Source: Paratrimastix pyriformis (lineage: Eukaryota; Preaxostyla; Paratrimastigidae). From it: 64,000 nt of DNA. The first letter of the stretch is position 1. Each line of letters starts with the position of its first letter. The stretch is taken from the NCBI GenBank assembly GCA_027972325.1, contig JAPMOS010000041.1, positions 99,501-163,500 of the forward strand. The letters are read 5' to 3'. A program made the position numbers and the translations under genes. Positions 27,801-39,431 of the stretch are shown here, in pieces. The notes under the pieces were generated by a model. That model saw only the letters and a list, made by a program, of their open reading frames with translations, did not search any database and had not been told where the DNA came from.

Positions 27801-28578
27801 CATCCCCTGACGCAACGGCATTCCACGGACAGGTACAGACGCACATGACTGCTGATGATCTGACAGCATCCCCTGAAGGCGACTCCATGACAACGGCATT
27901 CCACGTACAGGGCTGATGACTGGATGTTGATGCTGATGACTGGATGATGAGGATGGCTGAGGATGATGATCGATGAGAATGATGCGCGAGATGTTGCTGA
28001 TGTTGATGATGTTGATGATGTTGATGCATGATGATGTTGATGCGTGATGATGCGTGATGATGTTGATGTTGATGTTGATGATGACTCTGTGGTCCCCTCA
28101 CTTTGTTCGTCCTCTTTTCTTTCCGTCCTCTTTCATAGGCCCCGCCTCGCAAGCCCGCCAGTGCTGCGGCACCTCCTGCCCCGACCCGCTCGAGCCCGGC
28201 TGCCGCTGCTGCCCCGGCACCAGCCGCCCCGCCTGCGCCCACTCGGGCAGCAAAACCCGCGGCGGCTGCACCCGCACCGGAGCCGAGCGGGCCAACTCCT
28301 GATGGAGGTCTGTTCTTGGGAGATCTCACCACCACCATCATCATCCGATCATCAATCAAGCATCACCATCATCATCATCATCAACCAAGCATCACCATCA
28401 TCATCACTGGACAGGAGGGGAGATGAAAAGCAGAGAAAACGCCAGCCCATGCGCTGTCCGTCTGCGGGTTTCTGTGGCTATCGTCTTGCTGCTCACGATT
28501 ACTGCTCTCCCTTCTCCTCCCGCCTGCAGCCAAGCTCTCCTTCCAGGAGCGGCTGAAGATGTTCCAGAAACAACAGTA
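23395..28578 (+). CDS. BAR-domain membrane-curvature protein with disordered Ala/Pro tail
   Basis: Start MDRFMDKMKLGVAQMQRAL at 23395. The BAR-type helices run through exons 23395-about 23575, about 23640-23870 (MKALATSLGMFGDTIGMF, KDAHMCECGAAFKQ), about 23940 (DFDTARTKHQRAVTSGEHL), about 24070-24190 (AEFKLKETQRRYEEHHAAM) and about 24900-25065 (CNTFFSSVGPIFEKFAPYM). The DFDTARTK and late helix patterns fit a BAR dimer that bends membranes. The C-terminal half is Pro/Ala/Glu-rich (25338-25770), followed by two related Ala-rich segments (QAFKQPEVQAQARG at 26265; QAAKQPEVQAKMRT at 27210) and further Ala/Pro exons (27590-27797, 28138-28300). The last exon, 28531-28578, ends AKLSFQERLKMFQKQQ. Subfamily not determined; exon joins in the tail are tentative. 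Confidence 0.75.
24360..24895 (+). repeat. (CAGCAT)n, CCRCCA and CCGATCATCAT repeats
   Basis: CATGATCCGATCAT units, a CAGCAT run (24432-24475), C-rich tracts, CCACCACCAG repeats, then CCGATCATCAT units and an ATC array up to the acceptor before 24900. Confidence 0.92.
25880..26015 (+). repeat. (CAGCATCAG)n and (ACCAGC)n repeat
   Basis: CATCAG, CAGCAG and CAGCACCAG units in a BAR-gene intron. Confidence 0.92.
26338..26470 (+). repeat. (GATGTTGTT)n repeat
   Basis: GATGATGTTGTTG units in a BAR-gene intron, followed at about 26545-26570 by a C run. Confidence 0.92.
26905..27085 (+). repeat. Pyrimidine-rich minisatellite of about 33-36 bp
   Basis: Five or so imperfect copies of a unit containing CATTTTTCGGCATCCTTTCC and GCCTTTC, in a BAR-gene intron. 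Confidence 0.88.
27905..28085 (+). repeat. GATGTTGATG / GATGACTGG repeats
   Basis: Degenerate GATGTTGATGATGTTGATG and TGCGTGATGATG units in the BAR-gene intron before the exon at 28138. Confidence 0.9.
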
Positions 28579-28969
28579 AATTGCGCCTTTTGTAATAACG
28601 TTCGGGCTTCCCCCATCTCACTGTTTTCTCTCCATGTATTCTGCTTTCTGCCACTTTTTGTTTTTATGAGCAAAAATCTTCGAAGACAATTCTCCGGAGA
28701 TGCCAGTTTTCGCGGACGGCTGCCCATGGGGGTCAGGTTGTGAGCGATCGGCCGCCCAAGTGGGCATGCCAGCGGGCATGCCCCCGGAAAGCGGGCATGC
28801 CCGGTTGCCCGCGGGATTCCCGCACCCAGGCTCTCTTTTGTCGTTGAGTTTGTGCAAGGAGCAGTCTGTCTTTTCGGGAAAAGGGAAGAGAGAAAGCGGA
28901 GAGAAAAAACGAGAAGCAATCAGCTTTTTCTCTACCCCCGATTCACCACACCCACACAAAAAGGAGAAA
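28579..28969. other. Intergenic stretch with palindromic GGGCATGCC decamers
   Basis: No gene recognised. Three copies of GGGCATGCC(C) lie within 28762-28803, part of a GC-rich block to 28830 that can fold back on itself. Confidence 0.6.
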
Positions 28970-30212
28970 TCAGGCAGTGACAGGGGGGCGAACAGGCACG
29001 AGCTTGATTTGGCCGAAGCGGGTGTTCTCAACACAGAGAAGGCGCAGTCTGCCTGTCGTGAGATATTTCCCCAGGCCGCATCTCACGGCTTCCTCCTCGA
29101 AAACTGTCACCTGGGCTCGGCTCGGCTGCCCGACGGTGGCAACGAAGAGGAATGCGACCCGGTCATCGGGTTCCTGGGGGCCCTCCTTCACGAAATCCTC
29201 CTGTTGATTCAAGACATCCCATGTGGGAGCGCAGAAAGGAGTGGTCGGTTGCGGCCGACGAGGCGGTTGAGGGGCTGAGTCAGGTCGGGCCGTGAGATTT
29301 TTGTAGCGCAGGAGATGATAAAGATCGCGTGCTAACTCCCTGGCCTTCGAGCCGAGAATGGTCGAGTCCAACGTGATCTCTCCGAGAACATATCCTTCAA
29401 TGCGAGCTGGGGCGGCGGCGGGGGTGACGGGAGGGTCGGCGGCGGGGGTGACGGGAGGGGCGGCGGCGGGGGCAAGGGGTGACAGCCGCAGTGGAACCGG
29501 CCGAGGCAGGCCAGCAGGTGGGGTCGCCACAAAGGTGGGGATCTCAGCAGTGGTCTGGGGGGTGGTGGGCAGCGCAGAAACGGGCTGGGAGGAGATCATG
29601 AAAGGTGAGAGTGGGATCGCGATTGGGGCATCAGGTTGCCAGGTGATGTGCTGAAGATAGTCAGGGGTTTGATACACAGGATTTCCTTTGACGTCCACAA
29701 GGGCGCGCCCCTGCGAGTCCAACTTGCGGATTGATCGCCGTTGGGCGAACTCGACGCGGGCATTCTCGGAGAGGCAGCTAGGCGTGAGCAAAGCTGGATT
29801 GGTCGAGAGAGTTGGTTGATCGCCTCGAGGTTGGCAATGTCGAATGTGTTGGGCTCGGTATCCATCAAACCGACTAGAGGGGAAAGCGGTGTGAGGGAGA
29901 AGGCAGGGGTCGCGTTTGTGACCTGGGTAAAATCTGTCTATGTGGGGGGAAGAATGACGACTCAGCTGCGGAATTCTTAGCAAAAAGAACACAGACTGGG
30001 CGCGCCCGATGACGCCTCAGATTGAGTAGCAGGAGACTGAGCAGCAGGATAAGGAGAAGCAGTATATGCAGCAGGAGATGTGGCAGTAGATTGCGCAGAA
30101 GGAGCTGAAAAAGTGATTGTAGAACTCGATGAGTTAAAGTTGTGCCAGACAGCGAGCGGAGGGGGAGGACATGGTGCCTTTCAAAAAACAAAAAAAGCAA
30201 GGGTGACTTCAA
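28970..30212 (-). CDS. Unrecognised protein, family A copy 1
   Basis: An open minus frame from about 29992 to 28970. Conserved blocks shared with copy 2 (56788-58139) are YLQHITWQPDAPIAI, GYVLGEITLDSTILGSKARE, LYHLLRYKNLT, DDRVAFLFVATVGQPS, and VFEEEAVRCGLGKYLTTGR. The central part is a Pro/Ala/Thr linker. A probable acceptor (CTCTAG before TCGGTTTGATGG) marks an upstream boundary near 29880, and Ser/Ala-rich coding sequence to about 30200 resembles the N-terminal part of copy 2. The start codon is not resolved. I know no family with these motifs. The VATVGQPS...VFEEEAV block looks like a small globular alpha/beta domain. Confidence 0.65.
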
Positions 30213-30860
30213 CGGGAACGGACGGGAATCCGGCCGGCTTGGTGACTTTTGGGTCTTGTGAGAGACTTTTGTGCAAAGAACGATGCCGGAGGGACCAAAT
30301 CAAAAAAAACAGACGGGTTGCACCGGAAGGCAATCGTGCGAATCCAAGTTGGTTGGGAGATCCTCTTTCTGCCCACGAGATCGAACGCCCAGTCGGAAAG
30401 GGGAAAAACGCACGAGACTGCGGACCTTCCATAGTCTATTTCTATTCGCAATAGTCCGGCGTTTGTTTCATTCCCCGGGCCAACACGTTTATCATCAAAA
30501 AGCCTTTTTCCTTTTTCTTTCTTTCTTTCTTTCTTTCAGTTAGCCTCCCACGAGGCGGCACTAACACGAGAAAGAGAAAAGAAAGCCTTTTTCCTCTCCC
30601 ACCGGCTTCCGGGGACCGCCCCCTTTTTTTTGTTGGGCAGGGCGATGGTGTCGCCCGTGTTGGTGCAGGGCGGGCTGGTTAGTTGGGCAGCGAGGCCGTG
30701 AAGAGGCCCGCCATCAGGAGGCCCTTGTCGTAGAGCCAAAATACATCGACTATCTCTCGTAGCCCGACCAGGCGATGTACTGCAGGGTCTGGAAGCGAGG
30801 CCGGGTGGTGTCCTCGCTCAGGCTGTCGCCACCGTCGACCAGCGAGACGGCCGCCAACAG
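30213..30860. other. Intergenic, nothing recognised
   Basis: A-rich and C-rich short tracts, a (TTTC)n run at 30515-30540, and a direct repeat AAAGCCTTTTTCC at about 30499 and 30579. No gene or RNA supported. Confidence 0.5.
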
Positions 30861-31400
30861 GTGAACCCCGCTACCACGGCCCTCCTCGCCGCCTTCCCAT
30901 CGAATCTCCTCAGGCTCTCGGATGCAGACTTCACAGCCCTGGTCATGCGCCTGGCCGGAGCCGCCTGCGCTCCCTCCATCCATGCCATCTTCTCGGGCCC
31001 CTTCGGACCTGAGAAGTGCCCCGTCTGCAAGAAGGACATCGCCCAGGGCCACGAGCGCCTCTGCAAGTGTGCTCGCAACCTCTACTCCAAGCGCCACAAC
31101 AACGTGCGATCCATCTTGGTGTCCCTCCTGCACACCACGCCCGGCTGCATCGTCCGAGCCGAGCAATCCTTGGGCTGCCGCCGTGGGACCCGTCCCGCGC
31201 GTGCCCCAAGGCGAAGGTGCGCCGCCCCGACATCTCCTTCTCCTGGCCGAGCCCCTGGCCGTCTCCCACTCCGCCGCCGCCGCCCGAGGGGACGTGCCGA
31301 GCCAGGCCGAGGCACAGAAGGAGACCGAGTACAAGGAATGGTGCGCGAAGAACCCGGGCTGCACCTGCCCAGTCATCTCGGTTTCTGGGTTGGGTTTGAA
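30861..31400 (+). CDS. Hypothetical protein fragment with a Cys/His cluster
   Basis: An open frame with KCPVCKKDIAQGHERLCKCA followed by RNLYSKRHNNVRSILVSLL. A CxxC...HxxxCxC cluster followed by a K/RRHN(N)VR helix is reminiscent of Cys/His domains near the end of some retroelement or transposase proteins in protists. The similarity breaks off near 31160 and resumes in another frame with EYKEWCAKNPGCTCP. It is either a small host gene with an intron or a mobile-element remnant; I cannot decide. Confidence 0.35.
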
Positions 31401-31529
31401 AAAAAAAAAAGCCTGGAAGGTTTCCACGTCCCAGTCGTCGCCGGCTCAGGCATCGCACATACATGTGTCATGTCATCACAAGCGAGTAAAATCCGGTCTC
31501 CCTCCAAATTCAAGAAGTAGACTCCCCCA

Positions 31530-32049
31530 GCGTCCCATCCGTGCACAATCGCTGGAACAGCAGAATGTGCGATGTCGGAGGTTCGGCTGGGTCTTGAATC
31601 AGGTGCCTGGGGGGACGATTCCGCGATCCGCCACGCCATCTCTTCCGGAGGGGAGGGGAGGGAGAGGAGGGGAGGTGCGAAAACCTCAAAACACGGTACA
31701 AGACGGGTGGCGGTCGCGGACCACCGCCGGGCCAGAAAAAACGGCAACGCGCAAAAAACAAGCGACAATCAGAAAAGCCGAGAAAAAAACACACCCTTTT
31801 GGCGAAGGTGGAGCGGACTGGGAGGAGTGGGTGCACAGCGGGTGGGCTTCATTGGGGGGGTTGTCGAGCCTTCTCCGCCCGGCTCATTCAGGATGGAGAC
31901 GAGACGAGTCGGACTGAGAGTGGGCGGGACAGGGAGCATTGTGCGCATCTGCGCTGAAGCAAAAAGTCGAGTCCACGGGGTCATCGGGAGCCCGCTGACA
32001 CAATCTCCCTCCATGGAACCGTTCTCTGTTTGCTGGCTCGCCCTCAGTG
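31530..32049. other. Intergenic, nothing recognised
   Basis: GC-rich with a GGGAGGGGAGG tract near 31650. Open frames are short and without recognisable motifs. Confidence 0.5.
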
Positions 32050-33328
32050 TCATCCTGGCTCCTTCTCCTCGAGGGGGTCGAATCCCAGCTGGGCCGCGAT
32101 TCGCTGCTGCTGCCGCTGGGCGGCAGCCCGCTGGCGGGCCAGGGCGAGGGTGGGCGGGGGTGACTCGGAGGGATCCGGGACCGTGGTCACCGAGGGTGTG
32201 CGTCCGGGGGAGTGCTGCAGGGGGTTGGTAGTGATCGACGTGGGGCCGGCGCCGGGAACGGGCCGATGGGGGAGCATCTCAGCAGAGGAGCTCCGACGCT
32301 TCTTGACACTGTGACGAAGAGAGAGGGGATCGGAAGAAGAGGTGACGAGAGGGCAGGATGTGGAGGTGGGTGTTGTGAATGGTGTCACGGCGAACGGACC
32401 CGAATGTGAGCACCGTGATGACCTGCACGAGGGCCACGGGGATGATCTCCGTCAGCAGGAAGTAGCACAGATAGATGATGGCGAAGGCAAACTCGCTCAC
32501 GATCTGGTGGTGCGGGCGAGTGGAATGGGGATGATGATGGGGGGGCTACACCCAGGGGTCATGCCGACCTTTTGCAGACGCAACGAGCGGATCACCTGAT
32601 TTAAGATGTTGATGTACACTGCCCGGAGCACGAGGGCGGTCACCACGATGCCGGTGGTCCATCCGACCTGGGGTAAGGTCGCCGAGAAAATAAGATGGGA
32701 AATCAAAGGTCGTCACACAAACCTTGAGCGTTTGACCCCGAATGAATGGTGACTGGGAGAGAGACGCCGAGTGCGAGAGCTTCTTGCGGGCAACAAGCCC
32801 GATCACGATGAAACTGATCAACAACAAGCCGGCAATCACCGCATTCCAGCGAGCCTCCAAAATGAACAAGAGGTTGTAGTCCCATCCAGTGAAAGCCAGG
32901 AAAATAATCACCAAGGCACTGGCAACAACCAGCGACATGCACACGACGTTGGTCCAGAGATACTGCTTGTGGACGAAGCGGGAACTTTGGTGACTCCGGA
33001 GGTAGAGTTGGAACCAGGTGGTAATGAGAAGCAAGAACGAGAGGAAGAAAAGAGTCTCCGGAAGCAGGTCCAGCCCGACTTGGGCAAAATTACCCCATGG
33101 AGGTGTCCAAGTCATCACCTTCTTGAATTCAGCAGCAGGCATGAAGAAATATATGGCTCGAACAGTCACATGCATGAAGCCAAAGAGGAAGAATGCGGCT
33201 TGTTTGGTAAATTTCCAGTGATTTTTAATCATGCTCATGATGAAGACGGTGATCGTGCAGCCACCAACAGCGCAATATAGAATCCCTCCGATGAGTTTGA
33301 CAACATCGATGGGATTCGAAAAATCCAT
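32050..33328 (-). CDS. THH1/TOM1/TOM3-domain seven-helix membrane protein, copy 2
   Basis: Start MDFSNPIDVVKLIGGILYC at 33328. Exon 1 (33328-about 32725) includes LLPETLFFLSFLLLITTW, SSRFVHKQYLW and FILEARWNAVIAGLLLISF. Exon 2 (about 32670-32590) reads VGWTTGIVVTALVLRAVYIN. Exon 3 (about 32500-32410) reads FAFAIIYLCYFLLTEIIPVA. The last exon (about 32310-32050) is a disordered tail, VKKRRSSSAEMLPHRP to DPLEEKEPG, with a stop at 32050. It is clearly paralogous to copy 1 at 21930-23307, with the same intron sites. An LTR element lies 71 bp upstream of the start codon, so its native promoter has been displaced. Confidence 0.87.
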
Positions 33329-33399
33329 AGATCCCGGAAGAGGGCCAGAAGAGGGATCGAGTAATAAGAACAGAAGGCGGGATCGGCTATGCCGGTCAA

Positions 33400-33587
33400 T
33401 GTTGTCTTGATCCGGTGTCAAAGACAGGAGAAGACATAAAGGCTCTCTGTTCAAGGGAAACAAACGTGGGCCCTTATATAGGGGGGGCGGAGAAATCGGA
33501 GACGGAAAAGGAGATTTACTTCCGAGGCCGGCCGATGATCATCAACGTCGGGTTCGGCAGGCTATTCTGGCAGCTAAGGCTGCAACA
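33400..33587 (-). repeat. 3' LTR of the chromovirus
   Basis: 188 bp with TGTTG/CAACA ends, matching 38552-38739. Contains TATATAAGG on the element strand near 33477, pointing at the TOM1-like gene whose start codon is about 150 bp further on. Confidence 0.95.
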
Positions 33588-36500
33588 CTGGTTTCTTCCC
33601 CTGAAGGCGGCGTGGCTTCTTGATGGGGCGCAGGGGCAGGTCGTGTTCTCGGCAGTATTTCTTGACGGCTTCGGTGGCGAGCGAGGTAGCGTGTAGTACC
33701 CAGGATCTGTCGTCATCGTCTCCAAAATCCGGCAATCCTTTCCAGAGGACTCGAAGGCGGATGTCGCCGTTGTCGTCGATCTCGTGGCGCAGGATTCGAT
33801 CAACGAGGAATTCTCCGTAGGGGGCAGCCTCGGCTTCAAGGTCGGTTGGTGAGAGGGCTGCTGCATTGAAGGGCGCGAGCTTGGTGATGTGGGTCTCCAT
33901 GGTGGTGTTGTCGAGGACGTTCTTGACGACGTAGTTGACACCATTCTTCTTCTTCTCTTCGACGATGTAGGGGCCCTTCCATGGAATGTCAAGCTTGTCC
34001 ACGCGATCACGGGCAATGAGAACGTAGTCGCCAGGTTCAAACGAGGTCTGCTTGCTGTGCATTCGTTGGAGGTATTGCTCACTGGCGGACTTGAAGGCAC
34101 GTTGTTCGGCGTCGCGTACGCGCTGGAGAATGGCAGGAAGGCGGTCGGCGAGTTGCTTGGCGAAGGCTGCGGCGTCGAGTGGCTCGTCGGTGGAGGGTGG
34201 GGGCAGCTGGAACTCGGCGTGAGCGGGCAAACGAGGTCTGAAACCGTGGGTCACGTCGAATGGGGATGCGCCGATGCTGCGGTTGACGGAGGTGTTGATG
34301 GCGAAGGCGGTGGGAGGGAGGAGGCGGATCCATCGCGCATCTTGGCGGAGGAGGGCGCGAACTGTGTCAACGATCACCCTATTCACGCGCTCCACAACTC
34401 CGTGTGATTCCGGGTGGTAGGGAATGGTAACGTGGTGGGTGATGGACAGGTGCTGGCAGACGTCCTTCATGACTGCGTTGGCGAAGTGGCTGCCGCCGTC
34501 GGTGGTGATGAAGCGCGGAAGGCCAAAGCGGCAGATCCAGTCCTCGAAGAAGGCCTGTGCTGTGTCAGTTGCGGTTGTTGTGCGGACGGGGGTGAGGGTG
34601 GTGTAGCGGGAGAAGCGGTCGATGGCGGTGAGAACGTAGCGGTAGCCTTGGCAGGTGGAGAGGGGGCCGATGTAGTCGAGGAAGACTGTGTCGAAGGGGT
34701 GGTCGCTGGCGGTGGAGTGCATCTCGGGGGCGGAGGCGGGGATTGCACGAAGCTTCTGGCAGGTTGGGCACTGCTTGTACAAGGTGGTGAGGTCGTCAGG
34801 CATACCGGGCCACTTGAGCACTGCCTGGGCACGCTTGAGGGAGCGCTCATATCCCATGTGGCCAGCCATCGGATGGGAGTGGGAGAGGGCCCAGAGCTTG
34901 GCGATGAACTCGGGGAGGGGCGGGAGTGGAGGGTGCGGACGCCTTGCTGGTCGGTGTCGTACCCGATGGTGTCCATTTCTGCGATGAGCGGTTGGGTCGG
35001 GGGAAGGTCGACGTCGGGAGGGGGTGTTGCTGCGGCTGCTGCTGGTGTTGCTGGTGCTGGTGTTGCTGGTGCTGGTGTTGCTGGTGCTGGTGCTGGTGCT
35101 GGTGGTGTTGCTGGTGTTGCTGACGTTGCTGATGTTGTTGGTGCTGCTCGTGTGCGGCGAGTGGTGACGGCATTGCATGTGACGTGGCGGCGCGTGCGGC
35201 GGTGAGGGAGATGGCCACAGAACACAGCGAGCTCGGCGACCGTAGCCTCGGGATCGGGCTTGGGAGGTGTCGGCAGGTCCAGGGAGTCTCGAAAGGCAGT
35301 CGGCGACGCAGTTGGTCCTGCCTGGTGTGTAGACCACTGTACAGTCGAACTCGTTGAGCAAGAGAGACCACCGTTGAACACGAGGGTTGACGGAAGTGCG
35401 CATGAACATGAGGTTCGAATGATCGGTGCGTATGATCACCTGGCCGAAGATGTAGGGCCGGGCTTTCTCGAGGCAGTGCACCACGGCAAGGGCTTCCTGC
35501 TCGATGGTTGACATCTTGCGCTCGGCGCTGGTCAGCTTGCGCGAGACGAACATGATCGGGCGCTCTTCCTGTTGGCCGTCAGGGTCGGTGACAACCTGTG
35601 AGGACGCCGCCTATGCCGGCGGTGGAGGCGTCGGTGCGGAGGTAGAGAGGGAGGGCAGGGTCGACGTGGTGCAGGGTGGGGGCTTGACCGATGGACGTCT
35701 TGATGCTGTCGAAGGCCTGTTGATGTTGCGGGGTCCAGACGAAGGTGGCGTCGTGGGCGATGAGGTCCCAGAGGATGGCTGAGGTGTGGGCGTAGTCCTT
35801 GACGAAGCGTTGGTAGTACTGCGCGAGTCCCAAAAATGATCGCAGCTGCTCCTTGTTGTGTGGTGGGTGCAGGTCCAGGAGCGGCCGGACACGCTCAGGA
35901 TCGACGCGGACGCCGGCGGGTCCCACAAGCATGCCGAGGTAGGGGAGCTCCGCGGGGCCGACGACGCTCTTCGAGCCGTTGATCTTCAGGTGGTGGGCCC
36001 GGCAGTGGTCAAGCACGGCGCGCAACGTCCGCAGGAAGGTGTCGAAGGTCCGTTCGCCAACCCCGATGTCGTCTTGGTACGTTGTGGTGTTGGGGATGTC
36101 GGAGAAGAGGCGGGAGACCTCGCGTTGGAAGTACGACGGGCCATTCTTGACGCCGAAGGAAGGCGGGTGAACTCGTAGAGCCCGTCGGGGGGTGACGAAG
36201 GCGAGCAGGTGGATGGTGTCCTCGCTGACGGGGCCTGGTGGTACCCAGACACAAAATCAAAACTCGCCAGATAGGCCATGTTGCGGAACTTGGTCAGGAG
36301 GTCGGTGATGTGGGGGAGTGGGAAGCTGTCCCGTGCGGTGATGTTGTTCAAAGCAGAATAGTCTACGCAGAAGCGAAACGCCCCACTGCGCTTGAGGGCG
36401 ACAGTGATGGGCGCGGACCACGGGGAGCGGGATGGGCGGATGATGCCCTGGGCGAGGAGGCGCATGGTCTCGGCCTTGACCCAGGCGTGCTTGGGTGGGG

Positions 36501-38551
36501 CGAGGCGGCGGGGTGGGAGATGGATGGGCTTGGCGTCGGGCGGGTCGAGCTCAACGCGGAAGGGGGTCAGACGGGCGGGCTGGTTGTCGATGGGGCCGAA
36601 AACGTCGGGGTACTCGTTGAAGAGCTGCTCGACTTGTGCGCTCGTCGCTCGTGAGGACCTCGCTCATGATGTTGCATCCGTGTGTTGTTCCCTGCTCTTG
36701 CGCAGCGTGGCCGTCCTCGTTGGGCTCGCGGGCGGCCAGGGCAGCGTCGACGACGTCTTCAGCGGGTGGGCCGCGCCAACTCAGCCCGGTCTGTCCGTCC
36801 CGGACCTCAATGTTGAAGTTGTTGAGCTGCTTGATGCCGAGGAGGATGTAGTCCGGTGGGTGGTCCTCCGTGAGGATGTAGACCGTGGCTGGGGTGGGCG
36901 GGGCGTCGTCTGTGAGGTGGAGGGTCAGCGTGATGGCGCGGTCGATGTGGGTGAGGGCGCCTGTTGCCAAGCGGGCGGTGACGGGGTCACATGGCTCGGG
37001 CGTGTAGCCAAGGGTGCGTGCGTAGCGCTCGGAGGTGAAGGAGTGGGTGGCGCCGGTGTCGATCACGCACTGGATGGTCTTGTCGTTGTCGTCGGTGATG
37101 CTGACACGCTTCTCCGCGGTGTGTTGGGGTGCGGCGCAGGCGGCAAGCTCGGCGGTGGCTGGTTGAGGCCGAAGTTGAGGCCGGCCGTCCTGTGCCAGAG
37201 GCTCATGAGGAGATGCGCAGCATGATGCAGAGGGAAACGACCTGGGGTCGTCCAGGCAGCGAGCCTGGGCAATTTGCTCAAGTTGACCTGGACTAGCATC
37301 ACCAGCAGTTAGCCCGGCTGCTGGGTGCCTCACAGGTCCGCGCTCACCACCACAGGCCACGGGGGAGGGGAAATAGGAAGACGGCTCATGTTCCTCCTCA
37401 TCCTCCTTAAGCTGGACTTCCCGGGCACTCGGGGTGTAGCGCTCCACAGGCCTCGTCTGGCGGAACGAGTGGCGAGTCGGGGCCTGAGGTTGCTGGGCCG
37501 GACGCTGGTGCGGCTGCTGTTGCTGCTGAGGCGGTGAGGTGCGCTGCGGGGCGGGCGTCGCAAGCGGGTCGCTGCTGGAGCCAAAGGGCCGGTCGGACTG
37601 TGGCCGGTCGGGGTAGCGACGGACGGTGCTGGTGAAGACGGGGCAGTTCGAGGCCATGTGACCCGCGCTGCGGCAGCGCAGGCAGAGGCCTTCCTTGATG
37701 CAGCGCTCGCGGGCCTCAGGGGTCAAGCGGTCGACGTGGGGACGGGTCTGTTGCTGTCGGTTGCTGTTGGCCTGGGGGAAACGGGTGGAACGGTCCTCGT
37801 GCTGGTAGCGCGGGTGGGTCGGCTCGCGGGGCGGGCGTACCTGGTCCTCATGGTACTCGTCTTCCTTCTTGGCCAGGGGCAAGCACGCCAGGACGAAGGC
37901 CCGCAGGTCCTCCGGCTCGGTATCGAGTGACAACAAGTGGGCCTTGACTCGAGCGGAGAACCAGCCGCGGAGGGAGTTCTTGAAGATGGTGGCCTGGTTG
38001 CTCTCCGGGATGGCGAGCGCCTTGGCGAGGCAGTCGAACCTGTGGAAGTACTCGAGGAGCTGTCGAGCAACCGGAGTGGACGGAGAAGGGTCAAAGGTGA
38101 GTTGCTTCAGGCGAATGACACGAGCGGCGCCCGAGGCTGGCCGGTAATGTTCCTTGAGCTGGGTGATGAACTCTTTGAGTGTGGTCGGGATGGTCTCGTC
38201 ATCAAGAGAGGCCTGAACCTCGAGCTCGGAGTAGATGGCGTCGGAGACAAGGGACGCTGGGGGTGGCAGGGGTGCAGAGGGAAAACGGCGTTGATACTGC
38301 TTCAGGGAGTTCTCCCAATCGAGAACTGCGTCGAGAGACGGCTTCGAGAGGATCGGAACTTGGGGTGCTGTGACGGAGTAGAGCTGTTGACCAGGAGCGG
38401 GCATGGTGGGGGCGGCGATATCAGATGCTGAACCTGACGACGGAGTCTCGGTTCGTTCCCGAGGGGTCTTTGGTTCGTGGTCTGAGATGTCCCCCAGACC
38501 GCCCGAGCGAAGGTGGGTTGCAAAGCCGGACATTGTCAAAAGTGTTAACAC

Positions 38552-38739
38552 TGTTGTCTTGATCCGGTGTCAAAGACAGGAGAAGACATAAAGGCTCTCT
38601 GTTCAAGGGAAACAAACGTGGGCCCTTATATAGGGGGGGCGGAGAAATCGGAGACGGAAAAGGAGATTTACTTCCGAGGCCGGCCGATGATCATCAACGT
38701 CGGGTTCGGCAGGCTATTCTGGCAGCTAAGGCTGCAACA
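38552..38739 (-). repeat. 5' LTR of the chromovirus
   Basis: 188 bp, matching the other LTR by eye. The first internal bases form a palindrome GTGTTAACAC rather than an obvious tRNA primer site. Confidence 0.95.
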
Positions 38740-38879
38740 TCAAGGGCCGGCGGGACAGAAGAAGAAATCCCGGATGCGGCGGAAGTTGCTCGAGGAAGAG
38801 AATCCATCCCTGCTGGCTGACCTGAACGACACCTCTCTCGCCGATGGTGCCGACAGTCCCAGGCCCCATCTCACAGCTC

Positions 38880-39070
38880 CGTGAAAACTAGGACCTGCCC
38901 TGGGTGGCAACGAAGTGGCGGCCCCAAACTCCTCAAGGACGGTCGTTTCTGAAAAGCGGAGAGCTTCGTATTCGGGGGTGAGGCCACAGCGGAGGGGGCA
39001 CGTGCGGGGGGCCCGAGATTTTTGTGTAACAAAGCAGGGGTGAAGAACGGGACGAGAGATTACCTCCGGG
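38880..39070 (-). pseudogene. Decayed third copy of family A (fragment)
   Basis: DNA such as GAAAACTAGGACCTG, TGGCAACGAAG, AACTCCTCAAGGACGGTC and GGGGGGCCCGAGATTTTTGT matches, in order, the C-terminal coding part of family A copies at 56966-57175 and 29095-29300. The reading frame is lost. It is on the minus strand. Confidence 0.55.
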
Positions 39071-39431
39071 GAGGGGAGAGGAGGGGGTGAGACGCTACGT
39101 GGTGAGAATTTGAGTGGAACAGAACCTTCCAGGTGGGATTTTAAGATAATTTCTTTCATGAGACAACGAAGCGTTGCAAATCGTAGTCGAGGTTGCGGCA
39201 AGTAGTCGAGCGCCAGATCCGGCTGCTGCTGCGCAAATGCCGTGGCAAGTGGGGGCTTGGGCGAGATGGGGACTTACGGAGGTTCGTCATATTACCGAAG
39301 TTTCTGCACAGGATTTTCTCTTTTCGATAGAATTCAGCGCCGGAGAGAATCAGACGAGAGAGAAAGCAAGCCAGTTTTCTTTGTTAAAAACAACGATCCG
39401 TGGTGCCAAGGCAGGGCGGGCGGTCATCCCC

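Larger units (their letters stand above)
33400..38739 (-). mobile_element. Ty3/Gypsy chromovirus (LTR retrotransposon), young fossil copy
   Basis: A 5.34 kb element between two 188-bp LTRs that look identical by eye, flanked by a 4-bp duplication TCAA (33396-33399 and 38740-38743). On the minus strand: Gag from 38533 (MSGFATHLRSGGLGDISD) with the knuckle CLRCRSAGHMASNC at about 37680; protease VIDTGATHSF at about 37070; reverse transcriptase at about 36560-35580; RNase H, an HHCC zinc region and DDE integrase (ITTDGGSHFANAV, HPESHGVVERVNRV) at about 35550-34380; and a chromodomain (FLVDRILRHEIDDNGD) near 33780. A purine-rich stretch precedes the 3' LTR. LTR identity implies recent insertion. 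Gag and integrase regions are long and open, and there are perhaps two or three breaks in between. Confidence 0.93.

Noticed and set aside
28762-28803. p53-family response element
   Set aside because: The decamers match the half-site consensus, but nothing else supports such a factor in this organism.
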